Of a stretch of DNA of 64,000 nt, positions 43,731 to 52,149 are shown piece by piece (within the stretch, counting starts at the first letter, position 1; every line of letters starts with the position of its first letter). The translations under genes were made by a program, and so were the position numbers. The notes beneath the pieces were generated by a model. The model ran no database searches and had not been told where the DNA came from. It saw only the letters and a program-made list of their open reading frames with translations. Origin of the DNA: Actinomyces sp. oral taxon 414 (GTDB lineage: Bacteria > Actinomycetota > Actinomycetes > Actinomycetales > Actinomycetaceae). Location: NCBI RefSeq assembly GCF_001278845.1, contig NZ_CP012590.1:3224001-3288000 (forward strand). The letters run 5' to 3'.

Positions 43731-44300
43731 TCATCGGACGGGCGGCCGCCCGCCTCGCGCCCCGTCCGCCCGGCGCACGGTCCAAGGGACGACGGCGGGC
43801 CGCTCCCTTCCCGTGACCACGTGGATCTTCCCGTTGACCACGCGCCGCAGGGCCCTCCTGAGCTTCTGCCGGTAGTCGGCCATTGTCCGGACAGCGGCCC
43901 CCCGGCGCATCTTGTCCCGACCCGGTTGCGCACCGGGCAGGTCGGTTCTCAGAGCGACGAATAGTCTGGTGGCGGCGACCGCCCTCTCACATACGCCACG
44001 TTCCGGGTGGGGGTCGCGGGTCCCGGCGTGAAGGCCCGCCAACGTGTCCACGACCTTCTCGCACACGACAGCCACAAGATCCGGCGGCGGCGCCGCATTC
44101 GGGTGGGAATAGTCCTTCGCCTCGATGAGCCACAGGTCGCCGTCGTGCAGCGCGACGACGTCGCACCCGTGAGGCGCGCGGCCCAGGGGATCGACGATCC
44201 GGCTCATGACGGACCGGAAGTAGGTCCATTCATCGAACTTGGACGCCTCCCAGCCGTCGGGGAAGCAGAAGACGGCGCCGTCCACGTCCAGCTCGGGCAT
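43731..44300 (-). CDS. Predicted PD-(D/E)XK-like nuclease, partner of AAA ATPase
   Basis: A 189-residue protein I cannot assign to a named family. It contains GCDVVALHDGDLWLIEAKDY: an Asp, a hydrophobic strand and then Glu-x-Lys, the core pattern of restriction-endonuclease-fold enzymes. An upstream helix with Asp/Glu (FDEWTYFRS) could supply a further catalytic residue. The C-terminus is basic and Arg/Gly-rich, suited to nucleic acid binding. It starts 6 bp after the AAA ATPase stop, on the same strand, so the two are almost certainly one operon. Catalysis is inference only. Confidence 0.65.
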   Translation of the reverse strand: MPELDVDGAVFCFPDGWEASKFDEWTYFRSVMSRIVDPLGRAPHGCDVVALHDGDLWLIEAKDYSHPNAAPPPDLVAVVCEKVVDTLAGLHAGTRDPHPERGVCERAVAATRLFVALRTDLPGAQPGRDKMRRGAAVRTMADYRQKLRRALRRVVNGKIHVVTGRERPAVVPWTVRRADGARGGRPPVR

Positions 44301-44306
44301 ATTGCA

Positions 44307-45374
44307 TCACCCGCGCAGATAGCGGACGCTCTGCTCGATCTCGGCCTCGAGCGCCGTGATCACGTCCAGGTCGTTAATATCATCCACGTCCTGCACCGAG
44401 ACCTCGTCCGAATCACCACGGCCCATACCGATGAACCGGATATCCGCGTCACCGGCCTCATCGAGCATCTGCAACTCGCGCAGCAGGAACAGGCTGTGCG
44501 TCGCCAGAAACACCTGCGTGCCGCGGGAGGCGAGCCCCGCGAGCGCGAGCGCGAGCACTCCGATGGACGCCGGATTGAGATTGGCCTCCGGCTCGTCCCA
44601 GAACAGGTACCCCTGCCCGCGAAGCGTCCCGTTGGCGACGAGCACCGAGATCATGCCGAGTTTCCGCAGCCCCTCGGAGACCAACGGACCCTCATAATTC
44701 ACGCCATCGTCACGTTTGAGCACGAAACGGCCGTCCCCGCCGTCCTCGATTGACCCCCCGAGCAGCTTCTGAATGGGCGCCATGATATTCTCCACCCCGG
44801 CTCCCGGATCCCCTTTGATCGCCCGATCCCCCTTGATCGCCGGTCGGGCGAGAAGTTCCGCCGTATCCCTCCAGGTCTCGTCGAAGGAGACGTCGTATCC
44901 GTCGTAGAGGGCGGCGAGCCCCGGGACGATGGCGAGCAGCTCGTGCGAGGGCAGGAATACCGGGGTCTCGTCCAGCCCGGTCTTCGGAAACGCCTTCACC
45001 TGAACCTCGGACCGGGCGTTCGAGGCGAAATCGAATGCGACCGGCTCGTCGATCCCTTCGAACGCGAGGAGGACCTCCGCGCGGGACCGCCGTCGCGCCC
45101 GGGTCACCAGGCGCCCGAGGAAGTCGGGTTTGAAGACGCCCACCAGCTTGCTCGCAATGGCCGTGCGCTGAGAGGCCCGGGTGGAGACGTCCCGGGGTCG
45201 CGCCGACTTCGATGAGGCCACCGCCGTGCAGGCGTACAGGAGTCTCAGCAACTGGGATTTCCCCGCGTCATTGTCGCCCACGACCGCATTGATTCCGCCC
45301 GAGAATTCCAGATCCGCCTCGGACAGTGGGCCGAATCTTCTCACCTCAAGTCTTCTCAGTGGATGAGTCGCCAT
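44307..45374 (-). CDS. AAA15/21-type (OLD/RecF-like) ATPase
   Basis: A 355-residue SMC-like ATPase without coiled coil or TOPRIM domain. Walker A is VVGDNDAGKSQLL, the signature-like region GPLVSEGLRKLGMI, Walker B YLFWDEPEANLNP and a switch His in ATHSLFLLRE. Similar ATPases pair with nuclease or TOPRIM subunits in antiphage systems such as Septu and PARIS. Here the partner is a PD-(D/E)XK-like protein. The ATG at 45374 has no ribosome site but a TAGACT hexamer seven bases upstream, so the mRNA may be leaderless. The segment 120-205 is the least conserved. Confidence 0.82.
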   Translation of the reverse strand: MATHPLRRLEVRRFGPLSEADLEFSGGINAVVGDNDAGKSQLLRLLYACTAVASSKSARPRDVSTRASQRTAIASKLVGVFKPDFLGRLVTRARRRSRAEVLLAFEGIDEPVAFDFASNARSEVQVKAFPKTGLDETPVFLPSHELLAIVPGLAALYDGYDVSFDETWRDTAELLARPAIKGDRAIKGDPGAGVENIMAPIQKLLGGSIEDGGDGRFVLKRDDGVNYEGPLVSEGLRKLGMISVLVANGTLRGQGYLFWDEPEANLNPASIGVLALALAGLASRGTQVFLATHSLFLLRELQMLDEAGDADIRFIGMGRGDSDEVSVQDVDDINDLDVITALEAEIEQSVRYLRG

Positions 45375-45387
45375 GCCGGGGAGTCTA
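45375..45387 (-). promoter_or_regulatory. Leaderless-type promoter before the AAA ATPase
   Basis: On the minus strand TAGACT (complement of 45382-45387) is followed by seven bases and the ATG. Confidence 0.45.
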
Positions 45388-45761
45388 CACTCCCAGCCGG
45401 GGTCGACCCCGCGCACGTCGTGGTCAGCCTCGGCGGGGACGTGCGCCTGCACTCCTCACCGGGGTCGACTCCGCCGAGTGCGCCCCCGCCGCCGGTGGCG
45501 CCCACGCCCGTAGACGGCAGCCGCACTCCCCGCCCTGACGATTCCGCCGAGTCCGCCGCCCGGACCAGGCGCACACTCGACCTCCTGCACGCCGGGGCCA
45601 TCCGACCATCCGTACACCAATGATCTCCGCCGAACTACTCGCCCTCCTGCGCGCCGGGCTCCTCGGGCCGCACCTCCCATGAGGGGCCGCGCACTATCCT
45701 CCAGCGCGCCCCCGGGGGGCGTCGAATTCGTGATGTCACCTCATCTCGCATTGTGCGAGGC

Positions 45762-45864
45762 GGGCTCGCGCGAATCGAGCCGGGGTGGATTGTGTCGGGC
45801 CGGGCTCGCATCGCATGAGCCGGGGTGGATTCTGTTGCGCTGGGCTCGCATCGCATGAGCCGAG
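45762..45864 (+). repeat. 40-bp tandem hairpin repeats
   Basis: GGGCTCGC...GAGCC units begin at 45762, 45802 and 45842, an exact 40-bp period with 2.6 copies. Each unit contains a GGCTC/GAGCC dyad followed by GGGGTGGATT. The array runs into the TIR-like motif GAGCCTTTCTCACCGGGAG at 45862. The unit spacing and lack of unique spacers rule out CRISPR. Confidence 0.75.
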
Positions 45865-46118
45865 CCTTTCTCACCGGGAGTGGCGAAAGGTTGTTCAGGG
45901 GTGGTTTTGGAGGCGTGGAGCGTGAAAGTTGCGGTGATGGTCTGCTTGGACGAGTCTTCCTCGCCCGGGAGGTTGTTCGAGGGCGTCTGGACGCGTTTGC
46001 CGGGTGTGATGCGAGGGGTCATTGAGGGCGGAGGGGCACGGAGCGCGGGGAAGCGGGCGGCGCCGTCTCTCACGATGGTGTCCGCGGGTTGGAGGGGCAC
46101 GAAGCGCGGGGAAGCGGG
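45862..46118 (-). mobile_element. Degenerate IS5-like remnants
   Basis: On the minus strand, 45965-45890 encodes SKQTITATFTLHASKTT, clearly related to the C-terminus of the IS5-like transposase at 52148 (EQTITAALALYVFKTT). AAAGGTTGTTCAGGGG (45886) and GGTTGTTCGAGGGCGTCTG (45973) resemble the two ends of that element. A 28-bp direct repeat with one mismatch (46030-46057, 46091-46118) follows. The segment is decayed; no intact gene. Confidence 0.6.
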
Positions 46119-46327
46119 GCCAGCCGTGATGACCCGTTCGAGTCGTCTCCGGGTGTGTTGGGGGAGTCGGGCGCGGCGGGATCGGCGGTCCGGCTCGCTC
46201 GGGTCGTCAGGACCCAGGAGCCGGGCGGCCCGGGCGGAGGGGTGTGGGGCCAGCGCCCCGCCCCTGCTCCGCCCCGCCGATCGTCTCGCATGGTGGGACG
46301 GCGTCTCGCATGTCGTGACGCGGCCGC

Positions 46328-46359
46328 CCTGCTTGGACCACTTAAGTGGTCCAAGCAGG
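46328..46359. repeat. 32-bp perfect palindrome
   Basis: Sixteen-base arms without a loop, centred on CTTAAG, with TGGACCACTTAAGTGGTCCA in the middle. A spacerless palindrome of this length is typical of a protein-binding dyad or a rho-independent structure. No T-run follows and no gene is adjacent on either side. Confidence 0.7.
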
Positions 46360-46679
46360 AGGGCGCCGCCATGAACCCGCCTGCGGCCCCGCGGGAATTG
46401 CCACCACACTAAGAGACGCACCCAGAGACTCACCCCCGCCCCCGCACCACCGCCCACCTAATAACCTTCGCGGTTCGGAGGCCGGATTCGGCGTGGTGAG
46501 GTGCGGCCTCCTGCGGGGTCGGACTCCCGGGCGGGGTTTCTCGGGTGAGCCCCTTGGCGTGGTGGCGCGCGCGGCCGGGTCCGGGGTGTCGGGGCGACGG
46601 TGCCGAGCCCAATGCGCGGTGCGGGGGACGGTCGGGGCGGCACTGCACATTCGACCGGGACCCGCCCGAGGCAGATCGG

Positions 46680-46812
46680 CGGAATCATGCGGAAACACCT
46701 CGGTGTTCAACGCCATTGAAATCCTCCCATGTGCAGAGCGGCCCCCTCTGCACATGGGAGCCCGTCCACTGAAAACCGCCGTTCTAGGAAGAACCGCGGA
46801 ATCATGCGGAAA
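46680..46812. repeat. Hairpin between 16-bp direct repeats
   Basis: CGGAATCATGCGGAAA occurs at 46680-46695 and 46797-46812. Between them CTCCCATGTGCAGAG (46724-46738) pairs perfectly with 46746-46760 across a 7-nt loop. No gene is recognised from 46119 to 47506. Confidence 0.65.
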
Positions 46813-46921
46813 ACTCTCCACCGGCCCGCAAGGGCGCCGTCCTCCAATGTGCAACACACCCGCACGGACCGGGAAGAAGATCCTGCGGCGCACGCTGTAC
46901 GTCGTCCTCGAGCAGCACCGC

Positions 46922-47387
46922 TGAGCCCTTCTCGTCGGGTCGCCGGAGATGTTCTGGGGCGGGATCGGCACCGCGGTCCGCGACGACCGCGACCGGCCCG
47001 CTTCTTCGCCGAGATGTGCATTTAGTTCTCGAAAATGACGGTTGAAACTGCACTTTCGGGTGCGAAGTGCACGTCTCGGCGCCCGGGAGCGCCCGCCGCG
47101 GCCTCCGCCCGGCCCGCGGCACCCCTCCCAGGGGCCCGCAACAACGCAAGTTGTCCAAATCTGTTGCAAAGGCCCGGATCGCACCGGAGCGCCGAAAGAG
47201 AAACGTTGATATTCCGCGCTTCTGCCCGCCGCCGATCCCGCCGCGGGACGCCTTTGCAACAGATTTGGACAACTGCCCGCCCCGGACCGCCCCAGGAGCC
47301 CCATGCGCACCACTCCGCGTCCACCCATCCCCATCACCGCTCCGATCCAGGCCCGCGGACCATCGCTCCCGACGAGAAAGGCTCCCG
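46922..47387 (-). repeat. Composite palindromic element, copy D, with inverted ends
   Basis: Read on the minus strand: end motif GGGAGCCTTTCTCGTCGGG (47387 leftwards), conserved CTCCTGGGGCGG-CCGGGGC stretch, core with perfect 23-bp arms (47150-47172/47250-47272, TTGTCCAAATCTGTTGC...), spacer, and a hairpin with 14-bp arms (47007-47020/47068-47081). At 46922 TGAGCCCTTCTCGTCGGG is the inverted partner of the outer end. The element is therefore about 465 bp with short terminal inverted repeats. Confidence 0.85.
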
Positions 47388-47506
47388 GAGCGCCGCCGAT
47401 CCACGGGTACTGTGACCGCAGGGCGCCGGCCGAGGTCCGCCCCGCCCGAACGAACCACCCGCCCCGCCGAGTCCGCCGCCGCCCGCGCCGAGCCCGAGGA
47501 GTCCCC

Positions 47507-48418
47507 ATGCGCCGATTCCCCTCCCTCACGGTCGTCCGCACCGAACTGCGCCCGTGGTGGCGGACCCGCCCCCTCAGAGGCATCGCCCTGGGATGGTTCC
47601 TCGCCATCCTCATAACGGTCCTCCTCCTGCTCGTGCCGACCCCCTTCCCGATCTGGGGCTACCTCGTCTTCCCCATCGCCTGGGTCTCCGACGGCATCTC
47701 GACGACGCGGGTCCTGGCCACCGTCGCCTTCGACGTCCTCACCCTCCTGGGCGTCATCGCCGCACTCGTGAGCAGCCCCTGGATCTCCGCGGGCTCGCGT
47801 CGCCCCGCACCCGGGTCGCGGGCCGGCGCCGGGGAGCTGCTGCTGGCCGCCTGGGCGCGCTCACTGGCCGCGTGGACCCCGGTCGCACCCCTGCTGATCG
47901 CGGCCACGGCCCTGGGGGGAGCCACCTGGTCCGCACTGATCCTGCTCCTGATCTTCCTCACGGCGCTCACCGGCGCCTGGTGCGGCATCGGTCTGGGCGC
48001 CGCCGCTCTCGTCCGCGGCGGCGCGGCGGCGCGGGCGCTGGCCCTGGCCGTCGTCGGCCTGCTCGCACTGGGCGGGCCGACCGCCTGGCTGATGAGCGCC
48101 GCCGACCACCCGCGGCCCACGGCCACCTGGATCCTGCCCGCCACCAGCCCCGTCGTGGGAGTCTCCGATGTCGTGCACCGCTCGACCCGCACGAACCTGT
48201 GGGAGACGTTCGCCATCGCCGTCGACGACGCCCGGGTCCGCACCGGCGACGGGGCGCGGACGAGCCCGGGGACCGCGCCCATGTGGTCCGTCTGCCTGGG
48301 CACGGCACTGACCCTGGGCGGCACCGGACTCGCGCTCTCCGCCCGGCGCGGACGCCGGTGCGAGGACCGCGCCCGTCCCGCCGGCGCGGAAGAAGGGCCG
48401 GCAGACGCCGGACGGTAG
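47507..48418 (+). CDS. Multi-spanning membrane protein, probable ABC export permease
   Basis: A 303-residue protein with about six hydrophobic segments. It is unassigned by motif but related in layout to the next gene: both share an N-terminal VVRTEL/VARTEL-RTRP pattern, AAWARSLAAWTP versus AAWARCLAVWSP and a TSPVVGVSDVVHRSTRT versus TSPHTGVSDIMSRTAQT region. It is thus a paralogue, probably a permease of the ATPase encoded at 49825. GAGGAG precedes the ATG at 47507. The gap of 148 bp to the next gene suggests possible independent expression. Confidence 0.7.
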   Translation: MRRFPSLTVVRTELRPWWRTRPLRGIALGWFLAILITVLLLLVPTPFPIWGYLVFPIAWVSDGISTTRVLATVAFDVLTLLGVIAALVSSPWISAGSRRPAPGSRAGAGELLLAAWARSLAAWTPVAPLLIAATALGGATWSALILLLIFLTALTGAWCGIGLGAAALVRGGAAARALALAVVGLLALGGPTAWLMSAADHPRPTATWILPATSPVVGVSDVVHRSTRTNLWETFAIAVDDARVRTGDGARTSPGTAPMWSVCLGTALTLGGTGLALSARRGRRCEDRARPAGAEEGPADAGR

Positions 48419-48566
48419 GGGCCGCCGGCGCGGGAAGCAATTCAACAGACATCCCGACATCCGTATGGCCCCCATCCGCCTTCCCGGGCCGGGAGGCGAA
48501 CACTATCGTCGACATTCGGCGAGTCGCCGCCTCCGCCGCCCCCTCCCCCACGTCCCAGGAGCCCCC

Positions 48567-49820
48567 ATGAGCCGAGTCCCCACCCTCGAGGCCACCCCCG
48601 GCACTCACCGCGGTCACCCCGCACCGCGACGCCGAGTCCCCGTCCTCAAGACCGCCCCCGCGCTGCCGCTCATCGACCCGCTCCCTCCACGCCGAGCCGG
48701 CGCCCTCGAAGTCGCCCGCACCGAGTTGACCGCCTGGAGGCGAACCCGCCCCGCGGGGCCGATCGCCGGGGGCTGGGCCTGGGCCGCCGTCCTCGCGGCG
48801 ATCGTCCTGGCGGGCCCCTACCCCATAGGCGCCCTCATCTGGTGGTCCCTGTACGAATCCGTTGACGCCTCGGGGCACACGGTCACGGCCGTGGAGGCCG
48901 GCGCGAGACTGGCCTTCGACGTCGTCACCGTCATGGTCGCGTGGGCGGCGGTGGGCTGCGGCGCCTGGATCGGGGCGGAGTCGGGGCGGGCGGGGATGGT
49001 CGGGGACGCCCGCGCCGCCGGACCCGGCACGGCCGACGTCGCCCCCGCTGCCCCCGCCGGCACGACCGCCGACCCCGATGCGACCGCGACCGGCCCCGGG
49101 GCCCGCACCCTCGGCGCCCTGCTCGCCGCCTGGGCGCGCTGCCTGGCCGTTTGGAGCCCGGGCGCCGTCGTCCTGGTGATCGCGACCCTCCTGGGCGGCG
49201 CCCCCTGGCCCACACTGATCCTGCTCCTGGCCTACCTCATCATTCTCAGCGGGGCGGCGTGCGGACTCGGAGCGGGGGCGCGGGCGGTGCTGCCGCACCG
49301 GGACGAGGCGGCCCAGTGGCTGGCCCTGCTCCTCGCCGCGGCCCTGACGGTCGCGGGCCCGATCCTGTGGGCGACGGCCCGGCTCGCCCCCGAGCACCGC
49401 CCCACCGCCTGGGGCCTGGCGGTCACCAGCCCGCACACCGGCGTCTCCGACATCATGTCCCGCACGGCGCAGACCCGCGTCCTGGGCGCCGCGGCCTCCC
49501 TGATCGACGCGGACCGCGGCCCAACCGGGACCGGCGGGGCCCGCCGCCCGCCCGCCCACTCCCCGGTGTGGCCGAGGTCCCTGGCCGCCGCCCTCGCCCT
49601 GGGCGGCGCCGGCGCCGCGGCGCGCGCCGCAAGACTCCGGCTCGCCGGCCGGAGTCGGACCCGGCGAACCCCGCCCGCGGGCGGGCCCGACGTCGGCGGC
49701 GAACTCGACGCCGGCGGCGGGCCCGGCGCCGACCAGTGCGGTCCGGCGCCGACCGGTGCGGTCCGCCCCGGGCAGTGCGCCCCAGACGGTTCCCAGCCGA
49801 CCGGGCGGTCCGTAGCATGA
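48567..49820 (+). CDS. Multi-spanning membrane protein, probable ABC export permease (paralogue)
   Basis: A 417-residue paralogue of the preceding gene, with about six membrane segments, an N-terminal extension of about 45 residues, an Ala/Asp-rich loop near 150-185 and a Gly/Ala/Pro-rich cytoplasmic C-terminus of about 55 residues. AGGAG precedes the ATG at 48567. It ends 4 bp before the ATPase start. Confidence 0.7.
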   Translation: MSRVPTLEATPGTHRGHPAPRRRVPVLKTAPALPLIDPLPPRRAGALEVARTELTAWRRTRPAGPIAGGWAWAAVLAAIVLAGPYPIGALIWWSLYESVDASGHTVTAVEAGARLAFDVVTVMVAWAAVGCGAWIGAESGRAGMVGDARAAGPGTADVAPAAPAGTTADPDATATGPGARTLGALLAAWARCLAVWSPGAVVLVIATLLGGAPWPTLILLLAYLIILSGAACGLGAGARAVLPHRDEAAQWLALLLAAALTVAGPILWATARLAPEHRPTAWGLAVTSPHTGVSDIMSRTAQTRVLGAAASLIDADRGPTGTGGARRPPAHSPVWPRSLAAALALGGAGAAARAARLRLAGRSRTRRTPPAGGPDVGGELDAGGGPGADQCGPAPTGAVRPGQCAPDGSQPTGRSVA

Positions 49821-49824
49821 GACC
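49813..49824 (+). promoter_or_regulatory. Leaderless-type promoter before the ABC ATPase
   Basis: TAGCAT (49813-49818) and six bases before ATG 49825. It overlaps the end of the preceding gene, so the ATPase and its permease may be expressed separately from upstream genes. Confidence 0.4.
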
Positions 49825-50826
49825 ATGAGCATCGAGGTCGCCGACGTCACCCGTTTCTTCGGATCGACGCGCGCCGTGTGGAATATGAGCATGACGGTGC
49901 CCGCAGGCTCCGTCACCGGGCTCGTGGGCCCCAACGGCGCCGGGAAGACGACCCTGCTGCTCATGCTCGCCGCCCTGCTCGCCCCCGACGGCGGCACCAT
50001 CCGCATCGCCGGACTCGACCCGCTCACCCAGCCGCGCCAGGTCCACCAGGCGGTGGGCTGGATGCCCGATGCCTTCGGCACCTGGGACTCCCTGACCTGC
50101 ACGGAGATCCTCATGACCTTCGCCACCGCCCAGGGCCTGGACGAGGACACCGGACTCCGCAACACCGCCGAGATGCTCGCCGCCGTCCACCTCGGCGAGA
50201 TGGCGCGCACCCCCGCCCGGGTCCTCTCGCGCGGGCAGAAGCAGCGCCTGGGCCTGGCCCGCGCCCTGATCCACCGCCCGCAGGTGCTCCTGCTCGACGA
50301 GCCGGCCGCGGGCATGGACCCGCGCTCGCGGGCGGAACTGCGCGTCCTGCTGCGCGAGCTCGCCTCCTCCGGCGTCACGGTCCTGGTCTCCAGCCACATC
50401 CTGCCCGAGCTGGAGCAGATGGTCGACGGCGTCGTCTTCATGGCCGGCGGCCGGGCGGTCCGCCCGGGCGGGGCCGCGGATGGCGCCGTCGGCCCTGCTG
50501 GCGCGCCCGATGACGAGGGCGCCGCCGCACGGGGGGAGGCCTCCGGCGTCGGACCCGACGACGCCCCGGGCCCCTTCCTCCCCCAGCCGGTGCGCCGCAT
50601 GTGGCGGATCCGGGCCCTGGACGAGGCCGGCCTGGCCCGGTGGGCGGCGCAGGCCGGCGGGACGGTGGAAGAGGGCGGGACGGTGCGCGTTCCCGCATCC
50701 GACGACGCCGCGGCGGCGGCCCTGCTGCGCCGGGCCGTGGAGGCGGGGGTGGAGGTCGTGTCCTTCGCCCCCGAGACCGGGTCCCTGGAGGCGACCTACC
50801 TGGCGATGGAAGGAGAACGGCGATGA
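49825..50826 (+). CDS. ABC transporter ATP-binding protein
   Basis: Walker A GPNGAGKTT, signature LSRGQKQRLGLARAL and Walker B VLLLDEPAAGMDP are intact. A 45-residue Ala/Gly/Asp insertion follows the helical end of the NBD, and a C-terminal domain of about 85 residues resembles the regulatory tail of drug/peptide exporters. It is coupled to the permease downstream by a 4-bp overlap. Confidence 0.92.
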   Translation: MSIEVADVTRFFGSTRAVWNMSMTVPAGSVTGLVGPNGAGKTTLLLMLAALLAPDGGTIRIAGLDPLTQPRQVHQAVGWMPDAFGTWDSLTCTEILMTFATAQGLDEDTGLRNTAEMLAAVHLGEMARTPARVLSRGQKQRLGLARALIHRPQVLLLDEPAAGMDPRSRAELRVLLRELASSGVTVLVSSHILPELEQMVDGVVFMAGGRAVRPGGAADGAVGPAGAPDDEGAAARGEASGVGPDDAPGPFLPQPVRRMWRIRALDEAGLARWAAQAGGTVEEGGTVRVPASDDAAAAALLRRAVEAGVEVVSFAPETGSLEATYLAMEGERR

Positions 50827-51881
50827 GCTGGACGGCGGTGCGCACGGTCGCGGTGCTGGAGCTGCGCCAACGGGTGAGGTCGACGCGCTGGCGCGTCATG
50901 CTGGTCGTGTGGGGTGTCGTCCTGGTGCTGCTGTGCGGGGGCCTGACCGCCCTGGCGGGGATGTCGGGGGGTCGGCATGAGGAGGTCGTCCCGATCCTGT
51001 ACGACCTGACGCTCGGCTTCGTGCTGGGGATCGGTCTCATCGTCGCCCCGACCCTGTCGGCGACCTCCATCAACGGGGACCGGGCGGACGCGACCCTGGC
51101 CCTGCTGCAGGCGACGGCGCTGCGCTCCCACGAGATCGTCGTGGGCAAGCTCCTGGCGGCGTGGCTGGCGGCCCTGGCGTTCCTGGCCGTGGCGGCGCCC
51201 TTCCTGCTCGTCTTCACCATGACGGGCGGGGCGAGCTGGACGGCGCTGGTGGGGCACCTGCTCATCCTGGCGGTGAGCCTGGGGGCGGTGTGCGCCATCG
51301 GCCTGGGCCTCTCGGCGGCGACGGCGCGCCCCTCGGCCTCGGCGGTGCTGACCTACCTGGTGGTCACGGCCCTCGTCATCGGCACTCCCATCATGATGAC
51401 GCTCTCGACAACGGCCGTGCACGGGAAGCAGCGCAGCATCGTCTACAGCACGGACTACGACGAGTCGACCAACAACAAGCAGGTGTGCGAGAAGGACCCG
51501 GATATCTACACGTCGGATATCGTGCACTGGGAGCGGATCTGGTGGATGCTCGTCCCCAACCCGTTCGTGGCGCTGGGCGACGTCTCCGCCCGCGCCCCCG
51601 TGACCGACATCGACCCCCGTACCAGCTACTCGCCGCTGGGAGCGCTGGGGCTGGGCGTGGACACCATGCGCACCCCTCAGCCCGCGGAGGTGGTGTCGTA
51701 CTACTGCGGCAACGATTCGCACTCGACCGGGGACGACGACGTGAGAAGGCCCGAGCACCTGGTCTTCTGGCCGGCGACCCTGCTGGTGCTCGGGCTCCTC
51801 GGCGCCTGGTCCCTGGTCTCGGCGTCCCGGCGCCTGCGCACGCCGGTGCGCACTCTCGCCCGCGGCACGCGCGTGGCCTGA
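50823..51881 (+). CDS. ABC-2-type transporter permease
   Basis: A 352-residue permease with six hydrophobic segments in two groups and a large extracytoplasmic loop (about 200-300) containing three Cys (KQVCEKDPD, SYYCGN, one in membrane). MVGKL-type coupling helix and NGDRADATLALLQATALRSHEIVVGK-like block match ABC-2 permeases of the NatB/ABC2_membrane group. It ends the cluster; sequence composition becomes AT-richer and IS-rich just downstream. Confidence 0.87.
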   Translation: MSWTAVRTVAVLELRQRVRSTRWRVMLVVWGVVLVLLCGGLTALAGMSGGRHEEVVPILYDLTLGFVLGIGLIVAPTLSATSINGDRADATLALLQATALRSHEIVVGKLLAAWLAALAFLAVAAPFLLVFTMTGGASWTALVGHLLILAVSLGAVCAIGLGLSAATARPSASAVLTYLVVTALVIGTPIMMTLSTTAVHGKQRSIVYSTDYDESTNNKQVCEKDPDIYTSDIVHWERIWWMLVPNPFVALGDVSARAPVTDIDPRTSYSPLGALGLGVDTMRTPQPAEVVSYYCGNDSHSTGDDDVRRPEHLVFWPATLLVLGLLGAWSLVSASRRLRTPVRTLARGTRVA

Positions 51882-52073
51882 ACTGGCCTTCTTCTCTTCT
51901 TTGGATTACTAAATTGAGCTTTTCTCACCAGAACTGGCGGCCCATAGCAAATACGAAACAAGATAAACCGCTGTTAATTCGGCTCACCTGTGGAGGTGGA
52001 CGACCCCCGAGGGGCGCGCATTCCTTGAAGGTTATTCTGGGTGTGTCTTGGGTCATTTCTGGGAGGTGATATT

Positions 52074-52149
52074 ATGATGGCCCACTCCCGTGGGGTATCA
52101 TGGGCGTAGAAGAAAATTCCCCATGACCCCGGAAGGAGTGGGCCATCAT
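52074..52149 (+). promoter_or_regulatory. Hairpin covering the transposase ribosome site
   Basis: ATGATGGCCCACTCC (52074-52088) pairs perfectly with 52135-52149, and an inner GGGGT/ACCCC-CATGGG stem adds stability. The right arm includes part of GGAAGGAG and the first bases of the ATG at 52148. A transcript entering from outside would hide the start, while one starting inside the loop would not. This is a known strategy of several IS elements to block read-through expression. Confidence 0.65.

Noticed and set aside
44307..45374. Naming the ATPase gene as PARIS AriA or Septu PtuA
   Set aside because: The partner is neither the TOPRIM DUF4435 protein nor an HNH nuclease, so a specific name is not supported.
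45762..45864. Possible CRISPR array
   Set aside because: The units are directly tandem with no unique spacers and no cas genes are nearby.
45880..46374. Plus-strand frame of 164 codons
   Set aside because: The minus strand shows homology to the IS5-like transposase C-terminus, so this is a shadow of decayed IS.
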